Shown: positions 1 through 5,680 of the stretch, in pieces
Layout of the letters: each line of letters starts with the position of its first letter
Numbering within the stretch: position 1 is the stretch's first letter
Source of the DNA: Candidatus Doudnabacteria bacterium
Lineage (GTDB): Bacteria; Patescibacteriota; Doudnabacteria; UBA920
Direction: 5' to 3'
NCBI GenBank assembly: GCA_903913365.1
Contig: CAIWKW010000088.1
Coordinates: 1 to 11,875, forward strand
DNA: 11,875 nt
The notes under the pieces: generated by a model
Seen by the model: only the letters and a program-made list of their open reading frames with translations
The model's database searches: none
Told to the model about the DNA's origin: nothing
Made by a program: the position numbers and the translations under genes

Positions 1-286
1 AAACTTTCAGTTTATGGGAAAATTCCGTTTCGGAAAATTTGTACTGGGTTTGGGCGGACTGCCCGGCCCGGTGCGAATACAATTCTTTTTTTTCCAAAAC
101 CGCGGGACGATTTTCACGGACCAATTTAAATGTCCCGGAAGGATTGGTAAACACCAGCACGTCCTGGTTGCCCTGTTTTTGCGGTCCGTCGGAAGTTTCC
201 AAGATTAAATCTTCGTGTGTTAAAGAAACATTTTTAAAATGCTTCTTTGCCGCATCGACTAACTGCTCCCATTTTTCGTCTTGCAT
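1..286 (-). CDS. Hypothetical protein, cut by left window edge
   Basis: An open frame begins at ATG 286 and runs leftward off the window without a stop, so only the first 95 residues are seen. It starts MQDEKWEQLVDAAKKHF and continues as a mostly charged, soluble sequence without a membrane segment or signal peptide. Phrases such as DVLVFTNPSGTFKLVREN suggest a small beta-rich fold, but I recognise no domain and assign no function. The frames open on the opposite strand over the same bases give low-complexity, Cys- and Phe-rich products and look like shadows. No clear Shine-Dalgarno lies upstream of ATG 286. The start was chosen because it is the first ATG of the open frame and the coding character begins there. 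The next genes to the right run the same way, separated by a hairpin-forming spacer (314-381). Confidence 0.7.
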   Translation of the reverse strand, partial: MQDEKWEQLVDAAKKHFKNVSLTHEDLILETSDGPQKQGNQDVLVFTNPSGTFKLVRENRPAVLEKKELYSHRAGQSAQTQYKFSETEFSHKLKV

Positions 287-313
287 AAATTTATTCAGAT
301 TTACTGATGAAAA

Positions 314-381
314 GATTTTACAGATATCTGCAGATTCTATATAACTACAATCGAAGGGAATCTGTAGTCATCTGTAAAATC
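314..381. repeat. Imperfect 24-bp inverted repeat (hairpin) in spacer
   Basis: The arms at 314-337 and 358-381 match at 21 of 24 positions as reverse complements. The outer 12 bases (GATTTTACAGAT / ATCTGTAAAATC) are perfect, and the loop is 20 nt. There is no U-tract after it on the minus strand, so it is not a classical terminator. It looks like a dispersed palindromic repeat or an mRNA-stabilising hairpin between two minus-strand genes. The stretch TCTGTAAAAT also occurs in the inverted repeat beside the PaaX-like gene (1585-1594, opposite orientation). Confidence 0.7.
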
Positions 382-405
382 CGCCAATCTGTATATCGGA
401 ATTAA

Positions 406-666
406 TTATTGTAGCAGGCTGCCATAGCTGCTGGAAAGCGAGCTAAACGCAAACGGCACAATAAACAGCGCGGCGAGCAAAGGAAGTACCACCAAAATTA
501 TTGTAATATACAAAGACCACTTCATATAATTTTTGGTCTTGCGCGTATTTTCGTAAATTTTGAACAACAATTCCCTATCATTTAATAGTTGCTCATCAGA
601 CGGAGCCTTGGCGAAGTCGGACTGATTTATGATATGTTCGGTCGATTGATTTTGATTGGTTTCCAT
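406..666 (-). CDS. Small single-pass membrane protein, hypothetical
   Basis: An 86-residue protein with a polar N-terminal tail (residues 1-47, rich in Asn, Gln and Glu). It is followed by one strong hydrophobic segment at about residues 50-73 and a short Ser-rich end. The basic stretch RKTKNYMK just before the segment suggests the tail is cytoplasmic and the C-terminus outside. No signal-peptidase site or known motif is visible and I do not recognise the family. The start ATG 666 lies 9 nt after the stop of the preceding minus-strand gene (676-933). The last codons of that gene (GGA GGA GGT) form the purine-rich AGGAGGAGG that is probably this gene's ribosome-binding site, although about 13 nt upstream. 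The two genes are therefore probably translationally linked. Confidence 0.65.
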   Translation of the reverse strand: METNQNQSTEHIINQSDFAKAPSDEQLLNDRELLFKIYENTRKTKNYMKWSLYITIILVVLPLLAALFIVPFAFSSLSSSYGSLLQ

Positions 667-675
667 AAATTATGT

Positions 676-933
676 TTAACCTCCTCCTGGTGTCGTTAAA
701 ATTAATTTTTCTTCAAAAAATTGATCTTTGTATGTACAGTTTGATATAAAAGCGCCTGGTGAATATTTCCCCAGGTCTTCATTTGGGCGATGCGAAATCT
801 TTCCACCTATATTTACGCATTCCACGTAATTTTTGGGTACCCTTAGACCCAAAACCCACTTTATAGGTGCAAAAAAGTACCAGCAAACCAATATTATTAA
901 AATAGCCAACGTAGCTATTATTGATTTTTTAAT
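676..933 (-). CDS. Small membrane-anchored protein, probable AUU start
   Basis: The frame contains no ATG near its 5' end. The first standard alternative start, TTG at 909, would cut into the hydrophobic segment. Eight codons upstream an ATT (931-933) sits 7 nt after AAAGGA. Starting there gives MKKSIIATLAILIIL, a typical two-lysine plus hydrophobic membrane anchor or signal sequence, and an 85-residue protein. After the anchor (about residues 5-22) comes a short polar domain with two cysteines (39 and 66) that could pair outside the membrane, ending in PGGG. No lipobox is seen. I do not recognise the family. It probably forms a transcription unit with the small membrane protein at 406-666. 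An ATG-to-ATT sequencing error would give the same picture. Confidence 0.6.
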   Translation of the reverse strand: MKKSIIATLAILIILVCWYFFAPIKWVLGLRVPKNYVECVNIGGKISHRPNEDLGKYSPGAFISNCTYKDQFFEEKLILTTPGGG

Positions 934-946
934 TTTTATTTCCTTT
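931..946 (-). promoter_or_regulatory. Ribosome-binding site deciding an ATT start
   Basis: On the minus strand AAAGGA (941-946) is followed by 7 nt and then ATT (931-933), the ideal spacing for initiation. No ATG, GTG or TTG lies at a usable distance from this site. AUU is a known rare initiation codon (infC in E. coli). Confidence 0.55.
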
Positions 947-988
947 CTTTAATTATTGTACCACAAATGAATCAGTAATTTAAGTTTA

Positions 989-1021
989 TCTGTAATATGA
1001 ACGGCCGTTCTTTTTATAGAC
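989..1021. repeat. Left inverted repeat of PaaX/Cas2-like cassette
   Basis: A 33-bp sequence with a perfect 12-bp palindrome GAACGGCCGTTC at 999-1010. It is repeated in inverted orientation at 1562-1594, with 27 of 33 positions identical. Weaker similarity continues about 15 bp outward. It lies 5 bp beyond the stop codon of the enclosed gene. Confidence 0.8.
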
Positions 1022-1026
1022 ATATG

Positions 1027-1560
1027 TCATTTTAAACCAAAATGTTTTTTTAAAGCCTTATCGTCGTCCATTTCTTCTACCTTAATAATCCTTATATATT
1101 CAATTAGTTTGGTTTCTTGCAGATATTTTATTGCTTCCCTGTTTAACGGATAGGGATTAATGTAAACACTAGCTTGCAGCTTAAAAAAATTGTTAATTTT
1201 TAACAGCCGCCTCAATTTATTTCTTTCGGCCTTTGTATCTTCAGGGATATCAAAAATTATTAAACGCCATTTACCGTCCCACTTTTCGGCTACAGGGAGC
1301 TTGGCTCTTTCAAGCAAAGCTTCAAGCTGGCCTTTGCTTGTTAAGATTGTAAATCTGCTCCCCGCATCCTCTTTAAACTTTATCAATCCCTTTTGAACCA
1401 AATAATATACTGTTTTCCGATAATTATTATATGGCATGTTGTACAAAAATTTTCGTTTAAAATTACCGGAAGTCATAAAAGGAGACATTAAATCTCCTGC
1501 TGCCAGAAGGTAAAGAAGCACTTTACTGGTAAAAGTTAATTCTTTTTTATTTTTATTCAT
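1027..1560 (-). CDS. PaaX-like wHTH plus Cas2-like domain protein
   Basis: A 177-residue protein of the PaaX type, a kind often labelled CRISPR-associated Cas2 in CPR genomes. Residues about 8-85 form a winged-helix DNA-binding region (SKVLLYLLAAGDL ... YRKTVYYLVQKGLIKF ... FTILTSKG). Residues about 97-177 are the Cas2-like ferredoxin-fold domain: WRLIIFDIPE, then LRRLLKINNFFKLQASVYI, then the last strand around YIRIIKVEEM. Asp104 sits where Cas2 nucleases carry the first-strand aspartate. PaaX itself is a transcriptional repressor that binds palindromes, so a DNA-binding regulator is the safest call. No cas1, other cas gene or CRISPR repeat is in the window, so adaptation function is unlikely. 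The gene fits almost exactly between two inverted repeats: the start is 1 bp from one and the stop is 5 bp from the other. No Shine-Dalgarno is visible. Confidence 0.8.
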   Translation of the reverse strand: MNKNKKELTFTSKVLLYLLAAGDLMSPFMTSGNFKRKFLYNMPYNNYRKTVYYLVQKGLIKFKEDAGSRFTILTSKGQLEALLERAKLPVAEKWDGKWRLIIFDIPEDTKAERNKLRRLLKINNFFKLQASVYINPYPLNREAIKYLQETKLIEYIRIIKVEEMDDDKALKKHFGLK

Positions 1561-1561
1561 A

Positions 1562-1594
1562 GTCTATATTCTGAACGGCCGTTAATTTTACAGA
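1562..1594. repeat. Right inverted repeat / possible operator of PaaX-like gene
   Basis: An inverted partner of 989-1021, ending 1 bp before the start codon at 1560. On the minus strand it reads TCTGTAAAAT, a possible -10 element (TAAAAT), followed by AACGGCCGTT. The palindrome would cover the transcription start, as an autorepressor site would. The same unit beyond the stop codon is not explained by simple autoregulation. Confidence 0.75.
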
Positions 1595-1609
1595 CAAATT
1601 TATATTAAC

Positions 1610-2542
1610 TTATTTTTGGCAATTTGGACAGAACGATCCCGTTCGGCCGCCTAGTTTAACACTTTCAATAATAGTTCCGCATTTTTTACATTTCTGCCCG
1701 CTTCGGCCGTAGACAAAATGAAACTTGCCCATTTGGCCGACACTTCCGTCCGTGCGGATAAAATCACCGACGCTGGAGCCTTTGGCTTTAATGGCCTGCA
1801 TTAGCACTAACTTGATCCATCGATATATCTTTCTTAATTCTTGATTCTTGATACTTGCTACTTTTCTCGTTGGTCGAACTTTAGCATGAAATAAAATTTC
1901 ATCGCTGTAAATATTGCCTATGCCGGCCACAAACTTTGGATCCATCAGTAATTGTTTAATTCCTATTTTCTTGCTATTCCAATTTTTGACGGCCGTAAAA
2001 AATTGGATGAAGGAGTATTTTTTACCCAAAGGCTCGGGGCCGTATTCCAAAAGTTCTTTTACTTGGTCAATTTCGTCGTCGCGTACAATTTTTAAATAGC
2101 CGAATTTACGCACATCGTTAAAATATAAAATACTGCCGTCGGTAAAATAAAAAATCACGTGCGTGTGTTTGGAAGGAAGCAGCGTTAATGGCGCATTCGG
2201 TTTATTTAACAAACGATATTTTCCGCCTGTTATGGCTCGTTGTTTTTTGTCCTCAAAAATAAACTGCCCGGTCATTTTTAAATGAACCAGCATGGCCAGC
2301 GGCCCGCTGAAATCGAAGATTAAAAGTTTTGCCCTCCGTTTTACGGAAACAATCTTTTGTACTTTTAATAAGCTTATAAACTTATCCGCTGACCGCTTAT
2401 CGGCTTTTCTAAAATTGCTCACAGTACCCGGCCCCACGGCCACCATTTTAGGCGCGTTAACAATAACCGTTTTAATGGTTTTGTTTTTTAGCTTCCGATT
2501 AAGTTCGGAAACAATAGTTTGAACTTCTGGCAGTTCGGGCAT
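1610..2542 (-). CDS. mutM: Formamidopyrimidine-DNA glycosylase (MutM/Fpg)
   Basis: A bifunctional glycosylase/AP lyase that removes 8-oxoguanine and other oxidised purines in base-excision repair. ATG 2542 is chosen over the in-frame ATG 15 bases upstream because the mature enzyme must begin with the catalytic proline: it reads MPELPEV, with Pro2 and Glu3. Other family landmarks are Lys72 (RRAK), LVHLKMTG at 85-92, NDVRKFG with Arg145, the helix-two-turn-helix GIGNIYSDE with Asn210, and a C-terminal zinc finger Cys285/288/305/308 with Arg300 in GGRTG. All key residues are present, so the enzyme should be active. At 310 residues it is about 40 longer than usual. Two extra stretches coincide with repeat-like DNA: residues about 45-59 (KADKRSADKF) and 228-238 (ASIKNQELRK). 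It is divergent from the rsh gene. No strong Shine-Dalgarno is seen. Confidence 0.97.
   Translation of the reverse strand: MPELPEVQTIVSELNRKLKNKTIKTVIVNAPKMVAVGPGTVSNFRKADKRSADKFISLLKVQKIVSVKRRAKLLIFDFSGPLAMLVHLKMTGQFIFEDKKQRAITGGKYRLLNKPNAPLTLLPSKHTHVIFYFTDGSILYFNDVRKFGYLKIVRDDEIDQVKELLEYGPEPLGKKYSFIQFFTAVKNWNSKKIGIKQLLMDPKFVAGIGNIYSDEILFHAKVRPTRKVASIKNQELRKIYRWIKLVLMQAIKAKGSSVGDFIRTDGSVGQMGKFHFVYGRSGQKCKKCGTIIESVKLGGRTGSFCPNCQK
1831..1865. repeat. Heptamer-period tract inside mutM
   Basis: Five consecutive 7-bp units: TTCTTAA, TTCTTGA, TTCTTGA, TACTTGC, TACTTTT. The tract is translated in frame as part of a loop of MutM (residues about 226-238). Similar 7-bp periodicity is seen at 4971-5012 and partly at 5607-5677. 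Confidence 0.6.
2382..2406. repeat. Dispersed repeat within mutM coding sequence
   Basis: The 25 bases here match 9968-9993 inside the lipoprotein gene, with one substitution and one single-base indel. They share the 14-mer CCGCTTATCGGCTT exactly. Both copies are translated, but the indel means one half is read in a different frame in the two genes. Confidence 0.65.
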
Positions 2543-2549
2543 AAAGAAT

Positions 2550-2588
2550 AATGACAAAAATTAAAAAAATGACATAATTGACAAAAAT
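2550..2588. repeat. 39-bp AT-rich dispersed repeat, copy 1
   Basis: It is identical at 38 of 39 positions to the reverse complement of 9503-9541. It is built from ATGACAAAAA-like units. The mutM-rsh spacer continues to about 2665 with the complementary motif (CATTTTTGTCATTTTTG), so the whole spacer can fold into a long AT-rich hairpin around CTGCGGAGC (2613-2621). Confidence 0.75.
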
Positions 2589-2691
2589 GTAAAACATCGT
2601 AGCAACGCAATCCTGCGGAGCTATTTTTATTATTTTTGCTCATTTTTGTCATTTTTGCTCATTTCTATTATACCATCAAAAACCTTAGGCA

Positions 2692-2700
2692 TGCTATAAT
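2692..2700 (+). promoter_or_regulatory. Extended -10 promoter of rsh, leaderless start
   Basis: TGCTATAAT is a perfect extended -10 (TGnTATAAT). Seven bases (ACACCCA) separate it from ATG 2708, so transcription should begin at or next to the A of the start codon. No Shine-Dalgarno is present. No convincing -35 is seen, which is usual with an extended -10. Confidence 0.7.
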
Positions 2701-2707
2701 ACACCCA

Positions 2708-4213
2708 ATGAAAAACTTCTTAAATTCCATTCCCCATAAATTTACGCCTGAGCAAGAGAAACTTTTGTTTAAGGCTTTTGAATTTGCCAAAAAGGCTCAT
2801 GAAGGACAATTTAGGAAAAATGGCGAGAATTATTTTATCCACCCCTCTGGCGCGGCAATTATTTTAGGACAATTTTTTCCCGACACCTCAACTCTGGCGG
2901 CAACACTGCTTCACGATGTTCCGGAAGATACCAAAGTCACTCTTAAAGCCATAGAAGCGGAATTTGGACCGGAAATTGCCCGTTTAATAGACGGCGTTAC
3001 ACAGCTTGGCCATGTAAGAATGAAAAACAGCAAAGATAAATTTTATGTGGAGAATTTACGCAAACTGTTTATTGCCACCAGCCAGGACATTCGGGTAATT
3101 TTAATCAAACTGGCCGACCGCATGCATAACATGCGCACTATTGAATTTATTCCCGTTGAAAAACAGTTAAAAGTTGCCAAGGAGACTTTGGAAATTTACG
3201 CCCCCATTGCCGGACGCTTGGGCATTGGTGCCTGGAAAGACGAACTGGAAGATTTGTCGTTTAAAATTGTTTACCCCAAGGAATACGAAGAAACAAAAAA
3301 ACTCCTGGACGAAGAGTTAAAAAACCGGGAAGAAAGTTTAAAAGAGATAGAAAAAAGTCTAACCCATATTCTCCGAACCGAAGGCATTAAATTTTTAAGC
3401 ATTACCGGCCGGGTTAAACGCCTGTATTCGCTGTTCCGCAAACTTGAAAAATACGACAACGATGTCACCAAAATTCACGACATTGTCGCTTTAAGAATTA
3501 TTAACAAATCCACGGCGGATTGCTATGCGGCCCTGGGAATTATCCATAAATATTTTCAACCGCTTCCCGGCAGAATAAAAGATTACATTGCCACACCCAA
3601 ACCGAACGGCTACCAAAGTATTCATACCACCGTATTTTCCAAGGAAGGAAAAACTTTTGAAATTCAGCTGCGCACGGACTTAATGGACGAGGAAGCCGAG
3701 CGGGGCGTTGCTGCCCATTGGTTTTATGCCGAAGAAGGCAAACCGGAAACCTCCAACCGTTTGCAGGCCAAATGGATTAAAGAGCTTCAGTCCTGGCAGG
3801 AAGAAACTTCCAACCCGGAAGAATTTTTGGAAAGCTTAAAAATTGATTTCTTCCGCGACAGGATTTTTGTCTTTACGCCCAAAGGCGACATTAAAGACTT
3901 GCCGGCCGGAGCCAGCGTAATAGATTTTGCCTTTGCCGTGCACACCGATTTGGGCTTTCACATGATGGGCGCCAAAATTAACGGAAAAATGGCCAGTATT
4001 TACGACGAGCTGCGCCAGGGCGATATGATAGAAATAATTAAAATTAAAAAAGAATCGGTTATGTCCCGCCACTGGCTGGAAGCGGCCAAGACCCATAACG
4101 CCAGAAACCGCATTCGCCGCTACATGAACGAGCACAACAAAGGCGTGTTCGACAGAATAAAAGAATTAAAACTAAAAGATTTTACTTTGCCGAAATTTTT
4201 TAGAAAAAAATAG
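2708..4213 (+). CDS. relA: Bifunctional (p)ppGpp synthetase/hydrolase (RelA/SpoT)
   Basis: A 501-residue stringent-response enzyme that makes and degrades (p)ppGpp. The N-terminal HD hydrolase domain keeps its metal and catalytic residues: His45 (FIHP), His69-Asp70 and Glu73-Asp74 (LLHDVPEDT), and Asp137 and Asn141 (LADRMHNMRT). The synthetase domain follows at about 205-340, with GRVKRLYSLFRKL, HDIVALRI, GRIKDYIATPKPNGYQSIHT and the catalytic EIQLRT. Residues about 386-446 are the TGS domain (FVFTPKGDIKDLPAGASVIDFAF), then about 50 residues of helix (SRHWLEAAKTHNARNRIRRY). The C-terminal zinc-finger/RIS and ACT domains of the usual ~730-residue enzymes are absent, so ribosome sensing may differ. 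ATG 2708 is chosen over an upstream in-frame start at 2636 because the promoter -10 lies between them and the family homology begins at MKNFLNSIPHKFT. It is the only clear plus-strand gene. Confidence 0.96.
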   Translation: MKNFLNSIPHKFTPEQEKLLFKAFEFAKKAHEGQFRKNGENYFIHPSGAAIILGQFFPDTSTLAATLLHDVPEDTKVTLKAIEAEFGPEIARLIDGVTQLGHVRMKNSKDKFYVENLRKLFIATSQDIRVILIKLADRMHNMRTIEFIPVEKQLKVAKETLEIYAPIAGRLGIGAWKDELEDLSFKIVYPKEYEETKKLLDEELKNREESLKEIEKSLTHILRTEGIKFLSITGRVKRLYSLFRKLEKYDNDVTKIHDIVALRIINKSTADCYAALGIIHKYFQPLPGRIKDYIATPKPNGYQSIHTTVFSKEGKTFEIQLRTDLMDEEAERGVAAHWFYAEEGKPETSNRLQAKWIKELQSWQEETSNPEEFLESLKIDFFRDRIFVFTPKGDIKDLPAGASVIDFAFAVHTDLGFHMMGAKINGKMASIYDELRQGDMIEIIKIKKESVMSRHWLEAAKTHNARNRIRRYMNEHNKGVFDRIKELKLKDFTLPKFFRKK

Positions 4214-4286
4214 AGTGGGGCCCCTGGAAGCTCTCTTCCTCGGCTCGTCCAGGCCTCAATGGCCGGTCTCGCTTACGTCGCTAATA

Positions 4287-4344
4287 AAAAGCCGTCCCTC
4301 TTCCGCCATCCGCAACAGCGGAGGCGGGCAGATAGACGGTTTTT
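4287..4344. terminator. Bidirectional terminator between convergent genes
   Basis: AAAAGCCGTC (4287-4296) pairs with GACGGTTTTT (4335-4344). Inside are CCGCC/GGCGG and TCCGC-AACA-GCGGA, giving a nested GC-rich stem. T-runs occur on both strands, which suits its place between the plus-strand rsh gene and the minus-strand NDK-like gene. A smaller GGGG...CCCCTTTT hairpin follows at 4351-4373. The rest of the 4214-4371 gap holds no gene I can see. Confidence 0.75.
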
Positions 4345-4371
4345 GAAGCTGGGGCAATCATAATACCCCTT

Positions 4372-4671
4372 TTAGTATGCGTACCTCGAATAAACGAACC
4401 GGTAGCTTGAAATCTCGCTCAACTCAAAGAAGTTGGGGATTTCAACTTTAGCCTCGTCATTGGTTCCCGAAGTATGAACGGTGTTGTTAATTAGACCGTT
4501 CTTGTTGGACATGAAGGTCTTATCGGAAGCATGGCCGTAGCGCCTCCTCATGGTGATGCGTGTGGATTCTCCCGGAGCTGTTGAGCCGGCGGCATCGTGC
4601 ATTCTGGCAACGGCTTCATCACCTTCCACAACCATCACAATCACCGGCAGATCTTGAAGCAGCCGAGCCAT
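4372..4671 (-). CDS. NDK-like C-terminal half (3' part of split gene)
   Basis: This reading frame encodes the second half of a nucleoside-diphosphate-kinase-like domain. LPVIVMVVEGDEAV corresponds to the family's GPVVAMVLEGENAV strand and helix, GSTAP to GATDP, ITMRRRYG to GTIRGDFG, and NNTVHTSGTNDEAKVEIPNFF to the active-site region NAVHGSDS..AKREI..FF. The catalytic histidine (residue 66 from ATG 4671) and its Asn partner are present. The frame is actually open upstream to 4710 and the matching residues include FRGL before the ATG. The 5' half of the gene lies in the other frame (4683-4877). A one-base slip in the five-T run near 4693-4697 joins them as KRLFFRGL, like KPFFEGL of true NDKs. 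It is either a frameshifted paralog of ndk next door, a sequencing indel, or a programmed frameshift; internal initiation at 4671 has no good ribosome-binding site. Confidence 0.65.
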   Translation of the reverse strand: MARLLQDLPVIVMVVEGDEAVARMHDAAGSTAPGESTRITMRRRYGHASDKTFMSNKNGLINNTVHTSGTNDEAKVEIPNFFELSEISSYRFVYSRYAY

Positions 4672-4682
4672 TTTTCCACGGG

Positions 4683-4877
4683 TTAGACCGCGAAAAACAA
4701 ACGCTTCAAGCTAAACTCCACCGGATCCGAAGACAAAGCCGCCCTCTCTTCCAAATCAAGCAGATTGGCTATGGCCAGCAGATGGCCTACAAAAAAAGTG
4801 ACACTGTTGCCCGCTTTGTTTCGCAGCTTATTTAGACCGCTACTATCAAAACTTAACGAGTTACCAAACACCGCCAT
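4683..4877 (-). CDS. 5' part of split NDK-like gene
   Basis: A 64-residue frame beginning MAVFGNSLSFDSSGLNKL with an excellent ribosome-binding site, AAGGAGG, 6 nt before ATG 4877. That makes the start very likely real. It does not contain the KPDGV motif that opens normal NDKs, and on its own I would not recognise it. Its end (VEFSLKRLFF) lines up with the NDK segment just before the FF.GL motif that continues in the other frame. Joining the two frames by a -1 shift gives a single 168-residue product spanning 4372-4877, close to normal NDK length. If the missing N-terminal motif is genuine, the protein may have lost or changed nucleotide binding. It lies downstream of intact ndk but is separated from it by a terminator. 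Confidence 0.55.
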   Translation of the reverse strand: MAVFGNSLSFDSSGLNKLRNKAGNSVTFFVGHLLAIANLLDLEERAALSSDPVEFSLKRLFFAV

Positions 4878-4883
4878 TTAAGG

Positions 4884-4906
4884 CCTCCTTATGATTTAAA
4901 AATCAT
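4884..4906 (-). promoter_or_regulatory. Strong RBS and adjoining palindrome
   Basis: The consensus AAGGAGG (4884-4890) is 6 nt from ATG 4877. Directly upstream, ATGATTT-AA-AAATCAT (4891-4906) is a 7-bp inverted repeat that could be an operator or a 5' leader hairpin. A weak promoter, CGGACA and TATGAT 16 nt apart, overlaps it. Confidence 0.55.
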
Positions 4907-4933
4907 ATACCATATCCCAAAATTGTCCGGTAA

Positions 4934-4967
4934 TTAAAACTCCTCCAATTTTTCGGAGGAGTTTTAA
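4934..4967 (-). terminator. Rho-independent terminator after ndk
   Basis: Perfect 13-bp arms TTAAAACTCCTCC (4934-4946) and GGAGGAGTTTTAA (4955-4967) with an 8-nt loop, followed on the minus strand by a T-rich end. It lies about 35 bp past the ndk stop. Confidence 0.85.
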
Positions 4968-4970
4968 AAT

Positions 4971-5012
4971 ATCTAATATCTAAAACCTGGCACCTAACAT
5001 CTAAAACATAAT
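4971..5012. repeat. Heptamer-period tract at ndk 3' end
   Basis: Six consecutive 7-bp units: ATCTAAT, ATCTAAA, ACCTGGC, ACCTAAC, ATCTAAA, ACATAAT. The tract runs from the terminator into the last codons of ndk. Confidence 0.6.
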
Positions 5013-5597
5013 GTCTTCTTCGGCGCGCTTGTAATCGTGAATTTCGTCCTTCTTAAACCATAAGCCAATTTCATTGGCAGCTTCCTCGGGGGTTTCCGAT
5101 GCGTGCATAATATTATGGATTGCCCTGCGTTCAACATTAGCCACCGAAGGGCTGTCTACGCTATAGTCGCCGCGCACGGTTCCCATTTCCGCAAAAACCG
5201 GCAAAGTGTTCCCTGCCAATTTCCTAACCATATCTATGGCATGAATGCCTTCCACAACCAAAGCCACCACCGGTCCCGACTGCAAATATTCAAACAAACT
5301 TTCTTTAACCATTTTCCCCAATTCCTTCGGATCTCCAGTACCCTGTGCTTTTACCGGATCTATGCCGTATTCGGTAAAAGTTTTTAAGGTTTTATTGCCC
5401 AAACGCTCGACCCACTCTTCGCTCTTTGGAAAATGATTTTCCAAATGCGCTCTGCCGACGAGAACCATTTTAAGAGCCACAACTTTAAGGCCGCGGCGTT
5501 CGATTCTTTTTATAACTTCGCCAACCAAACCTCGCTTGACTCCGTCCGGTTTTATTAACACCAATGTTTTCTCTTGTTTAATTTTAGTATGATCCAT
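5001..5597 (-). CDS. ndk: Nucleoside-diphosphate kinase
   Basis: It transfers the gamma-phosphate between nucleoside triphosphates and diphosphates through a phosphohistidine, balancing NTP and dNTP pools in the cytoplasm. The sequence begins with TLVLIKPDGVKRGLVGEVI (residues 11-29) and has SGPVVALVVEG (107-117), AEMGTVRGDY (136-145) and the active-site HNIMHASETPEEA, where His165 is catalytic and Asn162 its partner. At 198 residues it is about 50 longer than the compact bacterial enzyme. The extra part is an insertion at about residues 56-105 (LGNKTLKTFTEYG...DPKELGKMV), a long form I associate with CPR. A GAGGA ribosome-binding site lies 6 nt before ATG 5597. The gene is flanked by repeat-rich spacers and ends at a strong terminator. 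A split NDK-like relative lies just downstream. Confidence 0.97.
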   Translation of the reverse strand: MDHTKIKQEKTLVLIKPDGVKRGLVGEVIKRIERRGLKVVALKMVLVGRAHLENHFPKSEEWVERLGNKTLKTFTEYGIDPVKAQGTGDPKELGKMVKESLFEYLQSGPVVALVVEGIHAIDMVRKLAGNTLPVFAEMGTVRGDYSVDSPSVANVERRAIHNIMHASETPEEAANEIGLWFKKDEIHDYKRAEEDIMF

Positions 5598-5606
5598 AAA
5601 AATCCT

Positions 5607-5677
5607 CTACTAAATACGAAAGTTTCGAAATACGAAAGCTATACGATTTAGTATTTAGTTAATTTATTATTTAGTAG
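5607..5677. repeat. Inverted repeat and 7-bp-period spacer between ndk and cyclophilin
   Basis: The outer arms CTACTAAATA (5607-5616) and TATTTAGTAG (5668-5677) are perfect complements. Between them are near-repeats such as ATACGAAAG and TTTAGTATTTAGTT with roughly 7-bp spacing. It could terminate the cyclophilin mRNA only weakly, because no T-run follows. Confidence 0.5.
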
Positions 5678-5680
5678 AAA

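Noticed and set aside
1027..1594. CRISPR-Cas adaptation locus, suggested by the Cas2-like domain
   Set aside because: The protein has a PaaX-type winged helix, there is no cas1 or other cas gene, and no regularly spaced repeats are present.
2543..2557. Longer MutM start five codons upstream
   Set aside because: The enzyme needs proline immediately after the initiator methionine, which only ATG 2542 provides.
2636..2707. Longer RelA/SpoT start at 2636
   Set aside because: The added residues are encoded by AT-rich repeat and the promoter; they are not family-like.
3836..4135. Minus-strand open frame inside rsh
   Set aside because: It overlaps the well-conserved TGS domain coding and has no recognisable protein character.
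4214..4286. Possible gene remnant in the GC-richer sequence after rsh
   Set aside because: No frame gives a recognisable product; GGGGCCCC and CCTGG...CCAGG suggest only local structure.
5103..5387. Plus-strand open frames within ndk
   Set aside because: They lie opposite strongly conserved ndk coding sequence and lack ribosome-binding sites.
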